DNA from: a virus
Virus record (IMG/VR): IMGVR_UViG_3300049595_002049
Location: 1-24,923 of that record
Length of the DNA stretch: 24,923 bases
Direction: 5' to 3' (one strand)
A program made the translations under genes and the position numbers. The notes under the pieces were generated by a model that was given only the letters and a program-made list of their open reading frames with translations, was not told where the DNA came from and did not search any database. Positions 7,553 to 14,319 of the stretch are shown here, piece after piece. Each line of letters begins with the position of its first letter. Position 1 is the stretch's first letter.

Positions 7553-7843
7553 TCAAGTGTCAGTATTTTTATCAGACTTAGGCTTATGCTTATTCGCATG
7601 TTTCTCTTCCTCTTTCATTTGTAGGACAACGCTGACTTTTTGTTGCAATCTAATTAAGTCATTATCTAACATACGAATACGGTCAATCAATGCAATTAAA
7701 ATACCGCTGGTTTGTCCAATCAACGGTGTTAATTCTTTTGTAACAAAGCTGTAAATAAAGAATACGAAATATCCCATCCCGACCGCAGCGACGATAGGAA
7801 AGCCATATTGTTTAATCAACTCAATGACTACATCAGGATTCAT
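7553..7843 (-). CDS. Single-span membrane protein B, paralogue of 8007-8294 (holin candidate)
   Basis: 96 residues: a short N-terminal helix, one membrane span (about 13-35, GFPIVAAVGMGYFVFFIYSF), then an amphipathic coiled-coil tail and a charged C-terminus. It aligns along its length with the protein encoded at 8007-8294 (shared GFPI-AA, G-F-YF, GI-IAL--R---M--D-IR). The topology recalls small BhlA/UviB-type holin-like proteins. Position between the endolysin promoter and csgF supports a lysis or secretion-accessory role, but no direct homologue is recognised. Its start overlaps the stop of the 55-residue gene (ATGA). Confidence 0.8.
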   Translation of the reverse strand: MNPDVVIELIKQYGFPIVAAVGMGYFVFFIYSFVTKELTPLIGQTSGILIALIDRIRMLDNDLIRLQQKVSVVLQMKEEEKHANKHKPKSDKNTDT

Positions 7844-8007
7844 TTTGTTTCTCTAAGCGTAGCAATATATTTTTTATCTGATACCATATTGCTAAGTGTA
7901 TCAGCTGTTCTTCTTAGGAACATACTTTCAGTGGTTATGCCATCTTCATTTTCCATAATTCTTGCATAGTCATGCATTATAGTAATTAAGTCTTCTAGTG
8001 TTGACAT
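7840..8007 (-). CDS. Small acidic helical protein, 55 aa
   Basis: Starts at ATG 8007, overlapping the stop of the upstream membrane-protein gene, and ends at 7840 with an ATGA overlap into the downstream one. The product is soluble and helical (STLEDLITIMHDYARIMEN, then FLRRTADTLSNMVSDKK) with no signal or span. Both junctions are typical of translational coupling, which makes it a real gene despite its size. A product made between two paralogous membrane proteins might regulate them, as antiholins do, but nothing in the sequence proves it. Confidence 0.68.
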   Translation of the reverse strand: MSTLEDLITIMHDYARIMENEDGITTESMFLRRTADTLSNMVSDKKYIATLRETK

Positions 8008-8294
8008 TAGTCTCTCCTTGCGTCGTTTTTGCCGTCTGCTCTTGCGAGTCTATCGAGATCTGGTCTTAGACCTAGCGCAGAACTAACAACCGCATCAACT
8101 CGGATGATATCATGATTCATGGTTTTCACACGATTATCTAATGCGATGATTATACCCTGCAACCCTTGGATCTGTTTTACCACACCAGTCAATATGAACT
8201 TAATTACGAAATAGACAAACACGCCAGCAGCCATAGCTGCAGCGATAGGAAATCCAACTTCGGCAATTATCTTAAATATAGCGTCGTAGCTCAT
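8007..8294 (-). CDS. Single-span membrane protein A (holin candidate)
   Basis: 95 residues with one N-terminal membrane span (about 13-36, GFPIAAAMAAGVFVYFVIKF), a helical, probably coiled-coil segment with a GIIIALDNRVKTMNHDIIR core, and a charged tail (ARADGKNDARRD). It is the first gene after the palindromic late promoter and is paralogous to the protein at 7553-7843. Placed divergently from a signal-less endolysin, it is the best-positioned holin candidate. The alternative is a membrane accessory of the curli-type export system. Confidence 0.8.
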   Translation of the reverse strand: MSYDAIFKIIAEVGFPIAAAMAAGVFVYFVIKFILTGVVKQIQGLQGIIIALDNRVKTMNHDIIRVDAVVSSALGLRPDLDRLARADGKNDARRD

Positions 8295-8315
8295 ATAATC
8301 TCTCTTATAGTCAAC

Positions 8316-8329
8316 CTATTTATAAATAG
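8316..8329. promoter_or_regulatory. Palindromic bidirectional T4-type late promoter
   Basis: CTATTTATAAATAG is a perfect 14-bp palindrome and contains the T4 late-promoter box TATAAATA on both strands (plus 8321-8328, minus 8317-8324). It lies between the divergent genes at 8294 (leftward curli operon) and 8380 (rightward endolysin), with starts 23 and 51 bp away. One site could therefore fire both units at late times. Confidence 0.75.
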
Positions 8330-8379
8330 ACTGACGTGGTTAATCCTTACATTATAACAATATTAACAAAGGAGCAGTC

Positions 8380-8994
8380 ATGAGTTTAGTTGCATTACAA
8401 AAGAAAATCGGTGTTACCGCTGACGGTGCATTTGGTCCAGGAACATTAAAAGCTGCGATGGCATTCTATAAAATGTCACCAGTTCGCGCTGCGCATTTCT
8501 TCGCGCAGACTGCCCATGAGTCAGGTAATTTCAAAGCATTCTCTGAAAACCTAAACTACTCGGCAGATGGCTTAACCAAAATCTTCGGTAAATACTTCGA
8601 CGCTGCAGCTGCAGCAAAAGCTGCGCGCAATCCAGAAAAGATTGCTAACAGAGTTTATGCTAATCGTATGGGCAATGGAAACGAAGCTTCGGGCGACGGC
8701 TGGAAGTATCGTGGTCGTGGCGCTCTTCAGTTGACTGGTAAAGACAACTATAAAGCATTTGCTGATTATCTAAAGAAGCCAGAAATCATGGACAACCCAG
8801 ACTTGGTTGCTACCGAGTACTCGTTCGAGTCCGCGATCTTCTTCTTTGAAAAGAATAAACTATGGGCTATTTGTGACCAAGGCGTCGGCGACGCAGCGAT
8901 TACCGCATTGACAAAAAGAATCAATGGCGGTACTCACGGTCTTGACGATAGAAAAGAGAAAACCAAAAAGTTCGCCGCAATGGTGGGCGCATAA
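8380..8994 (+). CDS. GH19-type endolysin, 204 aa
   Basis: A peptidoglycan-degrading glycoside hydrolase of family 19 (chitinase/lysozyme fold). A short N-terminal segment looks like part of a peptidoglycan-binding repeat (GVTADGAFGPGTLKAAM). The GH19 domain has HFFAQTAHESGNF with catalytic E47, the second acid near E102 (GNGNEASGDGW) and the RGRGALQLTGKDNY substrate-binding segment, ending with ALTKRINGG. There is no signal peptide, so it needs a holin or another route to the periplasm. An AGGAG site precedes the ATG. One of only two plus-strand genes, it is transcribed from the late promoter at 8316-8329. Confidence 0.93.
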   Translation: MSLVALQKKIGVTADGAFGPGTLKAAMAFYKMSPVRAAHFFAQTAHESGNFKAFSENLNYSADGLTKIFGKYFDAAAAAKAARNPEKIANRVYANRMGNGNEASGDGWKYRGRGALQLTGKDNYKAFADYLKKPEIMDNPDLVATEYSFESAIFFFEKNKLWAICDQGVGDAAITALTKRINGGTHGLDDRKEKTKKFAAMVGA

Positions 8995-9004
8995 GGAGTA
9001 ATCT

Positions 9005-9094
9005 ATGGAAAAGGTAACAGCATTCGTTCTAGCTTATAATAAAGAAATCGTTCTACTAGTCGTCGGCTTTGTTCTCGGCGCAGTTATTTTTTAA
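9005..9094 (+). CDS. 29-residue membrane peptide after the endolysin
   Basis: Starts at ATG 9005, ten bases after the endolysin stop, with a strong AAGGAG site that spans that stop. The product has a short charged N-terminus (MEKVTAFVLAYNKE) and a C-terminal span (IVLLVVGFVLGAVIF) ending at the stop. Co-transcription with the endolysin suggests a lysis role such as a pinholin-like peptide or lysis accessory. Its stop overlaps the 3' end of the convergent glycosyltransferase gene by four bases. No homology is claimed. Confidence 0.65.
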   Translation: MEKVTAFVLAYNKEIVLLVVGFVLGAVIF

Positions 9095-10062
9095 GATTTC
9101 AATGTAATAAACTTGGAAGCTGGCGTACTGGCTTTCAAACCCTCAAGGAGAGCTTGCCATTGGTAGGCTCTCCTTTTCCAATTAAAGCGCAGGTCGGCAT
9201 ATGCTTTAACGTAGTTGGCTTCTTCAACGTGCCTACCAGCCTTTACATCTTCAATAGTTTCATCTAGGACTGCTAGATGACGACCAGCGTGTTCGTTAGG
9301 ATCTTCGTGCCAGCCATACATTCTGGTTAATGCGCCAGAGGTGTCGTAGAGTGCACCATAATTAGGATGAATACAGATTACACCTGCACTCATTGCTTCA
9401 ATAAGAGAGATGCACGACGATTCAACCCAGATATTTGGATAAGCAAAAATATCGGCATCCTGCAGGGCTGCGCGTATTTCTGCGTTCGGAACCGACCCAT
9501 GATAGTTAATCTTCGGGTGATTCTTGCATCGTTCAAACAAGGCTTCATACTGTGCGTCACGTTCGCCCCAACCATAAATCTTGAATGACGAATAAACATC
9601 CAGTTGAATGTTGTCGTGCTTCTCACATAGTTTCTCGAACACAGGAACTAGGAGTTCTAGTCCACGGTGCGGTGTGGTGTGATAGATAATACGAATAATA
9701 CCATCAGTTCTAGAAGGCTTGACTTTATATTCAATAGGTTCAATTGCGTTCTCTAAAACAGAAGAACGATGATAAGGAACACCGAGATACTTGTTGAACA
9801 TATCAGCTTGCCAGTTCGAGTTATACACGATGTGGTCAAACTGTTGCCATGTTTCTTTTAGGTGAGTCGCCGCAGGATCCCAAGGTAGATCCTGATGCCA
9901 ATAGATTTTAATTTTGTTTGGATCCAGATCCTCGTGCACGCGCGAGATGAAGATTTGAAAATTATCCAGCAATCCTTCAGGCATGCGCGAAGCAAGCGCA
10001 TGCTTCATCAGCTCTGTACCGCCCATGGCGTTTGGTGCAATTTTATCTTCAGCGAACGCCAC
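9091..10062 (-). CDS. GT4-like glycosyltransferase, 323 aa
   Basis: A retaining GT-B glycosyltransferase of the GT4 type. The C-terminal Rossmann half has the nucleotide-sugar E-x7-E motif (ESSCISLIE, about E214 and E222), followed by AMSAGV. The N-terminal half has a GGTE loop near residue 14 and a YHTTPHRGLE segment at the domain junction. The longer frame begins at TTG 10092, but GTG 10062 has a GGAG site eight bases upstream and is preferred; it leaves a 14-base overlap with the epimerase gene. The sugar donor is unknown. It belongs to a cassette that probably modifies host surface glycans, phage structural proteins or DNA. Confidence 0.85.
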   Translation of the reverse strand: MAFAEDKIAPNAMGGTELMKHALASRMPEGLLDNFQIFISRVHEDLDPNKIKIYWHQDLPWDPAATHLKETWQQFDHIVYNSNWQADMFNKYLGVPYHRSSVLENAIEPIEYKVKPSRTDGIIRIIYHTTPHRGLELLVPVFEKLCEKHDNIQLDVYSSFKIYGWGERDAQYEALFERCKNHPKINYHGSVPNAEIRAALQDADIFAYPNIWVESSCISLIEAMSAGVICIHPNYGALYDTSGALTRMYGWHEDPNEHAGRHLAVLDETIEDVKAGRHVEEANYVKAYADLRFNWKRRAYQWQALLEGLKASTPASKFITLKS

Positions 10063-10915
10063 AATTATCTCTCCATTCTGTAACCCATTCAATCACTTCT
10101 CGGTTAGCTGACCAACCAGGAACATTTGGTTCTTTACACATTACAAACGCAACTTCATAATCACGCGGTTTAGCATGATGGTATTTGTGTCTAAATGCTT
10201 TCGCGACTTCTAGGATTTGCGTCGCTTTTCCTGTGCCGATATGATAGGTCTTGCCCTCGCTCGATAGATTTCCTACGATATGCAACGCATCAATCGTATC
10301 ATCGATGTGAGTAAAGTCACGCGCTTGTGCGCCAGTACCGTAAACCACTAGCATCTCATCCTTCTCGTACAAGTCAATATACTTACGGATGATGGTGGTG
10401 TAATCGCCGAGCAGACTTTCGCGCTTCGAGCCGAATACGTTGTAGAACTTAACTACGTCGAAGTTTAGAGCGAAGTGACGGCGATATAGCTGAAGCATCT
10501 CATCACAGACTACCTTTGAGAAGGTGTATGGGTTGTTTAGCTTGTCAGCGAACTCAGTAGTAGACGACGAAGCAAAGATTAGTTTTGTTTTCGGATTAGT
10601 CTTCTTGATATACTCACAGACCGCAACAGTTGAGTTATAGTTGTTGAGTAAAGTTTCTTCGCAATGTTCGAACGAGCGAGCGATGCGCGCGCAGTTAGCG
10701 AAGTGAAAGATAATATCGAAGTCTTCGTCACTAGCCTTGAAGAAGGTTTCTACATCTTGAATTAAAGTGACAGCTTGTTTGTTGATATTAAACAAGTCGC
10801 CAGTAGAAAGATTATCCACTACGGTGACGTCATTATGCTCGACTAAACTATCAACTAGATGCGATCCTACGAATCCTAGACCGCCTGTTACCAAAATCTT
10901 TTTATTCTTAATCAT
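10049..10915 (-). CDS. NAD-dependent sugar epimerase/dehydratase (SDR), 288 aa
   Basis: An extended short-chain dehydrogenase of the UDP-glucose 4-epimerase/dTDP-glucose dehydratase type. It has the Rossmann motif GGLGFVGSH (11-19), an acidic residue at strand 2 that fits NAD (VVDNLSTGD), SSS near 117-119 and the catalytic YxxxK (Y130, K134 in NPYTFSK). The substrate region has FYNVFGSK and DFTHIDD. At 288 residues it is slightly short for the family. It probably makes the sugar nucleotide used by the neighbouring glycosyltransferases. Which sugar cannot be told. Confidence 0.9.
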   Translation of the reverse strand: MIKNKKILVTGGLGFVGSHLVDSLVEHNDVTVVDNLSTGDLFNINKQAVTLIQDVETFFKASDEDFDIIFHFANCARIARSFEHCEETLLNNYNSTVAVCEYIKKTNPKTKLIFASSSTTEFADKLNNPYTFSKVVCDEMLQLYRRHFALNFDVVKFYNVFGSKRESLLGDYTTIIRKYIDLYEKDEMLVVYGTGAQARDFTHIDDTIDALHIVGNLSSEGKTYHIGTGKATQILEVAKAFRHKYHHAKPRDYEVAFVMCKEPNVPGWSANREVIEWVTEWRDNCGVR

Positions 10916-10916
10916 A

Positions 10917-11186
10917 TTATTCTGCCAAGAAAGTCTGTTCAGGTAGATATTGTTCTTTGATAGTATTCCAGTTCTTTACTAGGTCATCGTAACCGCCGAT
11001 TAGATTACCATCGATGATAATTTGCGGAACGGTGCGAGCATTTGGGGCTGCTTCAAGCAACTCTTCACGCGTGGCATTTACACCGACCATCTTTTCTTCA
11101 AAAGTATATCCCTTTGATGAAAGAAATTGTTTTGCCGATACGCAGTATGGGCAGTTTGTTTTGCTAAAAATTATAATGTTTCTCAT
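10917..11186 (-). CDS. Glutaredoxin, dithiol CPYC type, 89 aa
   Basis: A thioredoxin-fold reductase with active site CPYC (C12, C15), the cis-proline loop TVPQI (P54) and the glutathione-binding GGYDD near 64-68. It would reduce ribonucleotide reductase or other thiols with glutathione, as T4 NrdC does with its own partners. It ends one base before the epimerase gene and starts two bases after the second glutaredoxin gene ends, so all three are in one transcript. Confidence 0.93.
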   Translation of the reverse strand: MRNIIIFSKTNCPYCVSAKQFLSSKGYTFEEKMVGVNATREELLEAAPNARTVPQIIIDGNLIGGYDDLVKNWNTIKEQYLPEQTFLAE

Positions 11187-11188
11187 AA

Positions 11189-11410
11189 TTAATCCTTAAA
11201 GTTTTCGTTTACCCATTCAGAGCTACCAACATATTCTCCATCAATGAAGATAGAAGGTAATGCTCGTTTTCCTGTTGCTTGTTCGAGTTCTGGGATACTA
11301 AAATCCTTGAACACTTTCTTTTCTGTGAATTCTATGTTATGCTTTTGGAATATTTCTTTAGTAATAATACAAGCAGGACAAGAATCCATAGTCCATATTT
11401 CGTACTTCAC
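11189..11410 (-). CDS. Small glutaredoxin-like protein, CPAC motif, 73 aa
   Basis: A second thioredoxin-fold protein: active site CPAC (C11, C14), cis-proline LPSIFIDG (P52) and a GSSEW loop where the glutathione site would be. It is shorter than the neighbour and closer to NrdH-like or minimal glutaredoxins. The GGxDD element of the first glutaredoxin is replaced by GSS, so its electron donor may differ. Its start overlaps the stop of the GT29-like gene by four bases. Confidence 0.88.
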   Translation of the reverse strand: MKYEIWTMDSCPACIITKEIFQKHNIEFTEKKVFKDFSIPELEQATGKRALPSIFIDGEYVGSSEWVNENFKD

Positions 11411-12195
11411 TTTGGTATGGCTCCTGGTCTATACTTGTTAATCAGCTTAGTTGATATTTCCGAAGAGAGATCCGTATTCATAGGATGTATGAACATTTTG
11501 TTTTCTGACTCACTAACCCTCTTTAATATGTAGTCCTTTTCTTTATCGGCTCCATGTGGATTGTGTTCATGATTATCCATAGGAATAGGAACGTGCCAAC
11601 TGTATATTTGTTTTTGTTTCCCACCAAGTTCAAACTTTAAGGTTGACTCAAAGAAATCAAACCCAACAAAATCTAATTGAGATTGTGTTTGTATAATTTT
11701 ATCGAAATAAAGAAAACACATTGTACCCTGAGATATTCTGGGTGCTTTCTTCCACTCTGTAGATTTTGGTGGAGAATAAATCTCTGAGATCAATTTCTTG
11801 TGGAGATCAGAATCACCAAGAATAAAATAATCTTTATAGATTTGAAATCTATTAGTAGCCATACAAGATGGAAACATCAGAGATGTTGCTTTCGGATCAT
11901 ACAACCCTATCTGCGTGTAATTAAATATTTTGAACCTAGCATCTTTCCATGATTGGAACATACTCGCGCGCAAGCTACCGAAGAACCAAACATCAGTTTT
12001 GGTTCCTAGATGTTTCTTTGTTTCGACTGTGGGAATGCCCTTGCCAAATCTAACAACCACATCATAGCTGTCAATTAAGTCACCATACTCATGATTGAAA
12101 AGGGAAGCTGCATTACCAACCAGCAATACACGTTTCCCTTTACAATATTCTCTTAGTTTGGCAGTAGACCTGTCATTCAGTTCTTGGTTGAACAT
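11407..12195 (-). CDS. GT29/sialyltransferase-like protein, 262 aa
   Basis: The N-terminal region KRVLLVGNAASLFNHEYGDL followed by IDSYDVVVRFG (about 21-51) matches the large sialyl motif of GT29 family enzymes, which binds the CMP-sugar. A C-terminal segment, MFIHPMN, could be the small motif or the catalytic-His region. GT29 enzymes transfer sialic acid in eukaryotes; relatives are seen in marine bacteria and phages with unknown acceptors. No sialic acid synthesis genes are in the window, so the donor may come from the host. The gene overlaps the GT8-like gene upstream by 23 bases. Confidence 0.72.
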   Translation of the reverse strand: MFNQELNDRSTAKLREYCKGKRVLLVGNAASLFNHEYGDLIDSYDVVVRFGKGIPTVETKKHLGTKTDVWFFGSLRASMFQSWKDARFKIFNYTQIGLYDPKATSLMFPSCMATNRFQIYKDYFILGDSDLHKKLISEIYSPPKSTEWKKAPRISQGTMCFLYFDKIIQTQSQLDFVGFDFFESTLKFELGGKQKQIYSWHVPIPMDNHEHNPHGADKEKDYILKRVSESENKMFIHPMNTDLSSEISTKLINKYRPGAIPK

Positions 12196-12856
12196 ATTTC
12201 ATAAACTCTTCTGCGAATTCGCAGTTTTCATAACCAGCGTGTAGAGGAGTTCCGTCAGTGTAGTGTAACACTTTAGGATCGATTCTGTCGTTGTAGTATC
12301 CGACCAAATAGTTATACGTCTTATCAACTTCACCTACCGATGCATCCCAAGTCCATTCTAAGCCATGAAGATAACTGGCAGGTGCTTCTGAAACAACTTC
12401 TGGTGTAAGAGCGCGAGTCTTAGGATGTTCGCAATTAAACAACATCATAGACGACCAGTTCTTTTTAGGATACCAGACTTGCTTCTTACCATTCATCTTC
12501 TCTTCTTTGAGTTGCTCGGGTGAGATGTTGTGTTTGACGACCGTGACTGCGTCGAGCGGATCAACTCTTTGGAGAAGTTCCCGAGGTGAGCAACGCCAGA
12601 TAAAATCTGAATCGCAAAATAATGCATAACCATAATACCCTTTTAGGTATGGTGTAAGGAATCGTGTGAATGCGAACTCGGTTGATTCATACTCGTGGTC
12701 TTTGCGCCAGTATAATCCGTTCTCTAATAAATCAGAACGCTTAATATATTCTACATGAACAGTAGTATCTTGTGCGGCGATAGATCTACGACACGCGTGT
12801 GCTGCTGCGTCTTGTGATGAATCATAACCTATGAATACTGTAAAGTCTTGTTTCAT
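12173..12856 (-). CDS. GT8-like glycosyltransferase, 227 aa
   Basis: A probable GT-A glycosyltransferase. VFIGYDSSQDAAAHACRRSI at the N-terminus and the metal-binding DxD in FCDSDF (D82, D84) are seen. NWSSMMLFNCEH and LHYTDGTP follow, in the positions where GT8/glycogenin-like enzymes carry the acceptor and second metal-binding elements. No signal peptide or span, so it acts in the cytoplasm. It overlaps the methyltransferase gene by four bases. Confidence 0.75.
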   Translation of the reverse strand: MKQDFTVFIGYDSSQDAAAHACRRSIAAQDTTVHVEYIKRSDLLENGLYWRKDHEYESTEFAFTRFLTPYLKGYYGYALFCDSDFIWRCSPRELLQRVDPLDAVTVVKHNISPEQLKEEKMNGKKQVWYPKKNWSSMMLFNCEHPKTRALTPEVVSEAPASYLHGLEWTWDASVGEVDKTYNYLVGYYNDRIDPKVLHYTDGTPLHAGYENCEFAEEFMKYVQPRTE

Positions 12857-13494
12857 TTTCTTTTACCGATTACCGTATCAACAACTGGGTCACGCGAATC
12901 TTCAGTATGAATTAAAACATAATCGCGCTTACACACAGATTCAACTTTCTGTTTCCACCAATCCATAGATTGAATTGTGCAGTGTAGGTTCTCACCGTCT
13001 TCAAATGATTTGAATGCTTTATTACCAGAGATAGAGAACATCAGAACTCCATCTGGCTTACAGAAAGAAGCGATGTCAGCAAGCACAGTATCAACGTCTT
13101 CTTCTGGGATGTGTTCCATAACGTCAGCGCAACCAACTACGTCAAACTGCCAGCCTTCTGGTGGTTTGGTAGAAAATGGTGGGAAGCATGGATCATAAAG
13201 ATAGATGCTTTGAATCTTATCTGGCAGAAAACCCCACAAACCATTTTTATACGATTCATATGGACGCCATGGCATATTACCTTTACCACAACCATAATCA
13301 AGCAAAGTTACAGCGCGACCTTTTTCTTCTGTGATACGCTTTAAGTGTTTTGGGAATTTGCGTAGAAACTGAATACCAGTGAATAATTCTTTCTGGTCGT
13401 GTGGGATAATTTTTCCTGTTTGCGCAGCACGGAAGCTATCCTTTGCAGTATGCAATCCTTCGTATCGTTTAATATATTCATCTAATCTTGACAT
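12853..13494 (-). CDS. Class I SAM-dependent methyltransferase, 213 aa
   Basis: Motif I is TLLDYGCGKG (about 63-72), an acidic motif II follows in IYLYDPCFPPF, and the post-motif region has DVVGCADVMEHIPEEDVD, typical of small-molecule or sugar methyltransferases (the DVxEH pattern). The frame extends to a TTG at 13524, but ATG 13494, three bases beyond the preceding stop codon and with an AGGA site, is the likely start. Its place between glycosyltransferases and small redox genes suggests glycan methylation; a nucleic-acid target is not excluded. Confidence 0.85.
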   Translation of the reverse strand: MSRLDEYIKRYEGLHTAKDSFRAAQTGKIIPHDQKELFTGIQFLRKFPKHLKRITEEKGRAVTLLDYGCGKGNMPWRPYESYKNGLWGFLPDKIQSIYLYDPCFPPFSTKPPEGWQFDVVGCADVMEHIPEEDVDTVLADIASFCKPDGVLMFSISGNKAFKSFEDGENLHCTIQSMDWWKQKVESVCKRDYVLIHTEDSRDPVVDTVIGKRK

Positions 13495-13496
13495 GT

Positions 13497-13682
13497 TTAA
13501 TATGTTCCTTTTGTTTTGAACCAATCACCCTTCAGCTGGAAGGAGCCACTACTACTTATAATCTCGTTTCTAGGGTATTCTTTTCCGCAGACAGGACAAG
13601 GCTGTGGCTTGTCAGAGTCAGACATTTTAACCAGCCGTTCAAACAATCCGTGCTCTTCGCAATTATATTCGTAGATTGCCAT
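13497..13682 (-). CDS. FmdB-type zinc-ribbon protein, 61 aa
   Basis: Begins MAIYEYNCEEHGLFE, with a second knuckle PCPVCGKEYPR: the two-CxxC-like pattern of FmdB family regulatory zinc ribbons, although the first knuckle reads CEEH. The longer frame adds 14 residues inside dexA. ATG 13682 is two bases past the dexA stop and is preferred. FmdB-like proteins are small and often of unknown role. The C-terminus (GSFQLKGDWFKTKG) is characteristic of the family in phages and bacteria. Confidence 0.8.
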   Translation of the reverse strand: MAIYEYNCEEHGLFERLVKMSDSDKPQPCPVCGKEYPRNEIISSSGSFQLKGDWFKTKGTY

Positions 13683-13683
13683 A

Positions 13684-14319
13684 TCAAAATGGGATTTCGT
13701 CATAATTAAAAATACCACAGTCACGCAGTTGCATAACTTCCATCAAGACATCGCACACTGGGTCGTGCTTAGCAAATCCTTCAATAACTTTCGGTGCTTT
13801 ATCGAAAGCATCATTAGTGTAGCCATTCAGCTTTTCTGGGAATGCAGTCAAATCGATTGCTGTACGAAGATCGCGAATCTTCCACCAGTGAATAGGAAAT
13901 TGCTTTTGGTCGAGACCAGTCTGCTTAAACATAGAATCAAGAACCATGATGTCAAGAGTTCCGCGTTGCCAAGCCCAATCTGTATCTTTATTGTAACCTT
14001 GCTTTACTAGCCAAGCGGATAACTGTTCGTAGAACTGCTCGACGGTAAGATCTTCTGGTGTCGGGGATAGAATAGATTTAAGCTGTGGCGCATAAGCAAG
14101 TTGCTCTTTCCACCACTTAACTGTGTCTGGGTCACTTGTTCTTTGATATACAGAGGATTGTTCGTCAATGCTCAGTTTGAATGTCTTCACTCTGTGTCTT
14201 AAACTATTCAACGGAGTGTGAGAATCCTCTTTCAAATCATAGACGAGAAACGAAGCCAATAAACAAATGCAGTTAGAATCACTGCCAAGTGTTTCAATAT
14301 CAAAGATTAGTTGCTTCAC
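13684..14319 (-). CDS. dexA: DexA-type 3'-5' exonuclease, 211 aa
   Basis: A DEDDh exonuclease resembling T4 exonuclease A. The catalytic residues seen are D7 and E9 (FDIETLG), D123 (QRGTLDIMVLD) and H185/D190 (GFAKHDPVCD). It also shares the T4 DexA blocks TVKWWKEQ and WWKIRDLRTAID. Such enzymes degrade single-stranded DNA or RNA ends. It overlaps the peroxiredoxin stop by ATGA and is followed by the zinc ribbon. Confidence 0.9.
   Translation of the reverse strand: MKQLIFDIETLGSDSNCICLLASFLVYDLKEDSHTPLNSLRHRVKTFKLSIDEQSSVYQRTSDPDTVKWWKEQLAYAPQLKSILSPTPEDLTVEQFYEQLSAWLVKQGYNKDTDWAWQRGTLDIMVLDSMFKQTGLDQKQFPIHWWKIRDLRTAIDLTAFPEKLNGYTNDAFDKAPKVIEGFAKHDPVCDVLMEVMQLRDCGIFNYDEIPF

Noticed and set aside
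10063-10092. TTG start for the GT4 gene, ten codons longer
   Set aside because: GTG 10062 has a GGAG site at proper spacing and reduces the overlap with the epimerase gene from 44 to 14 bases.
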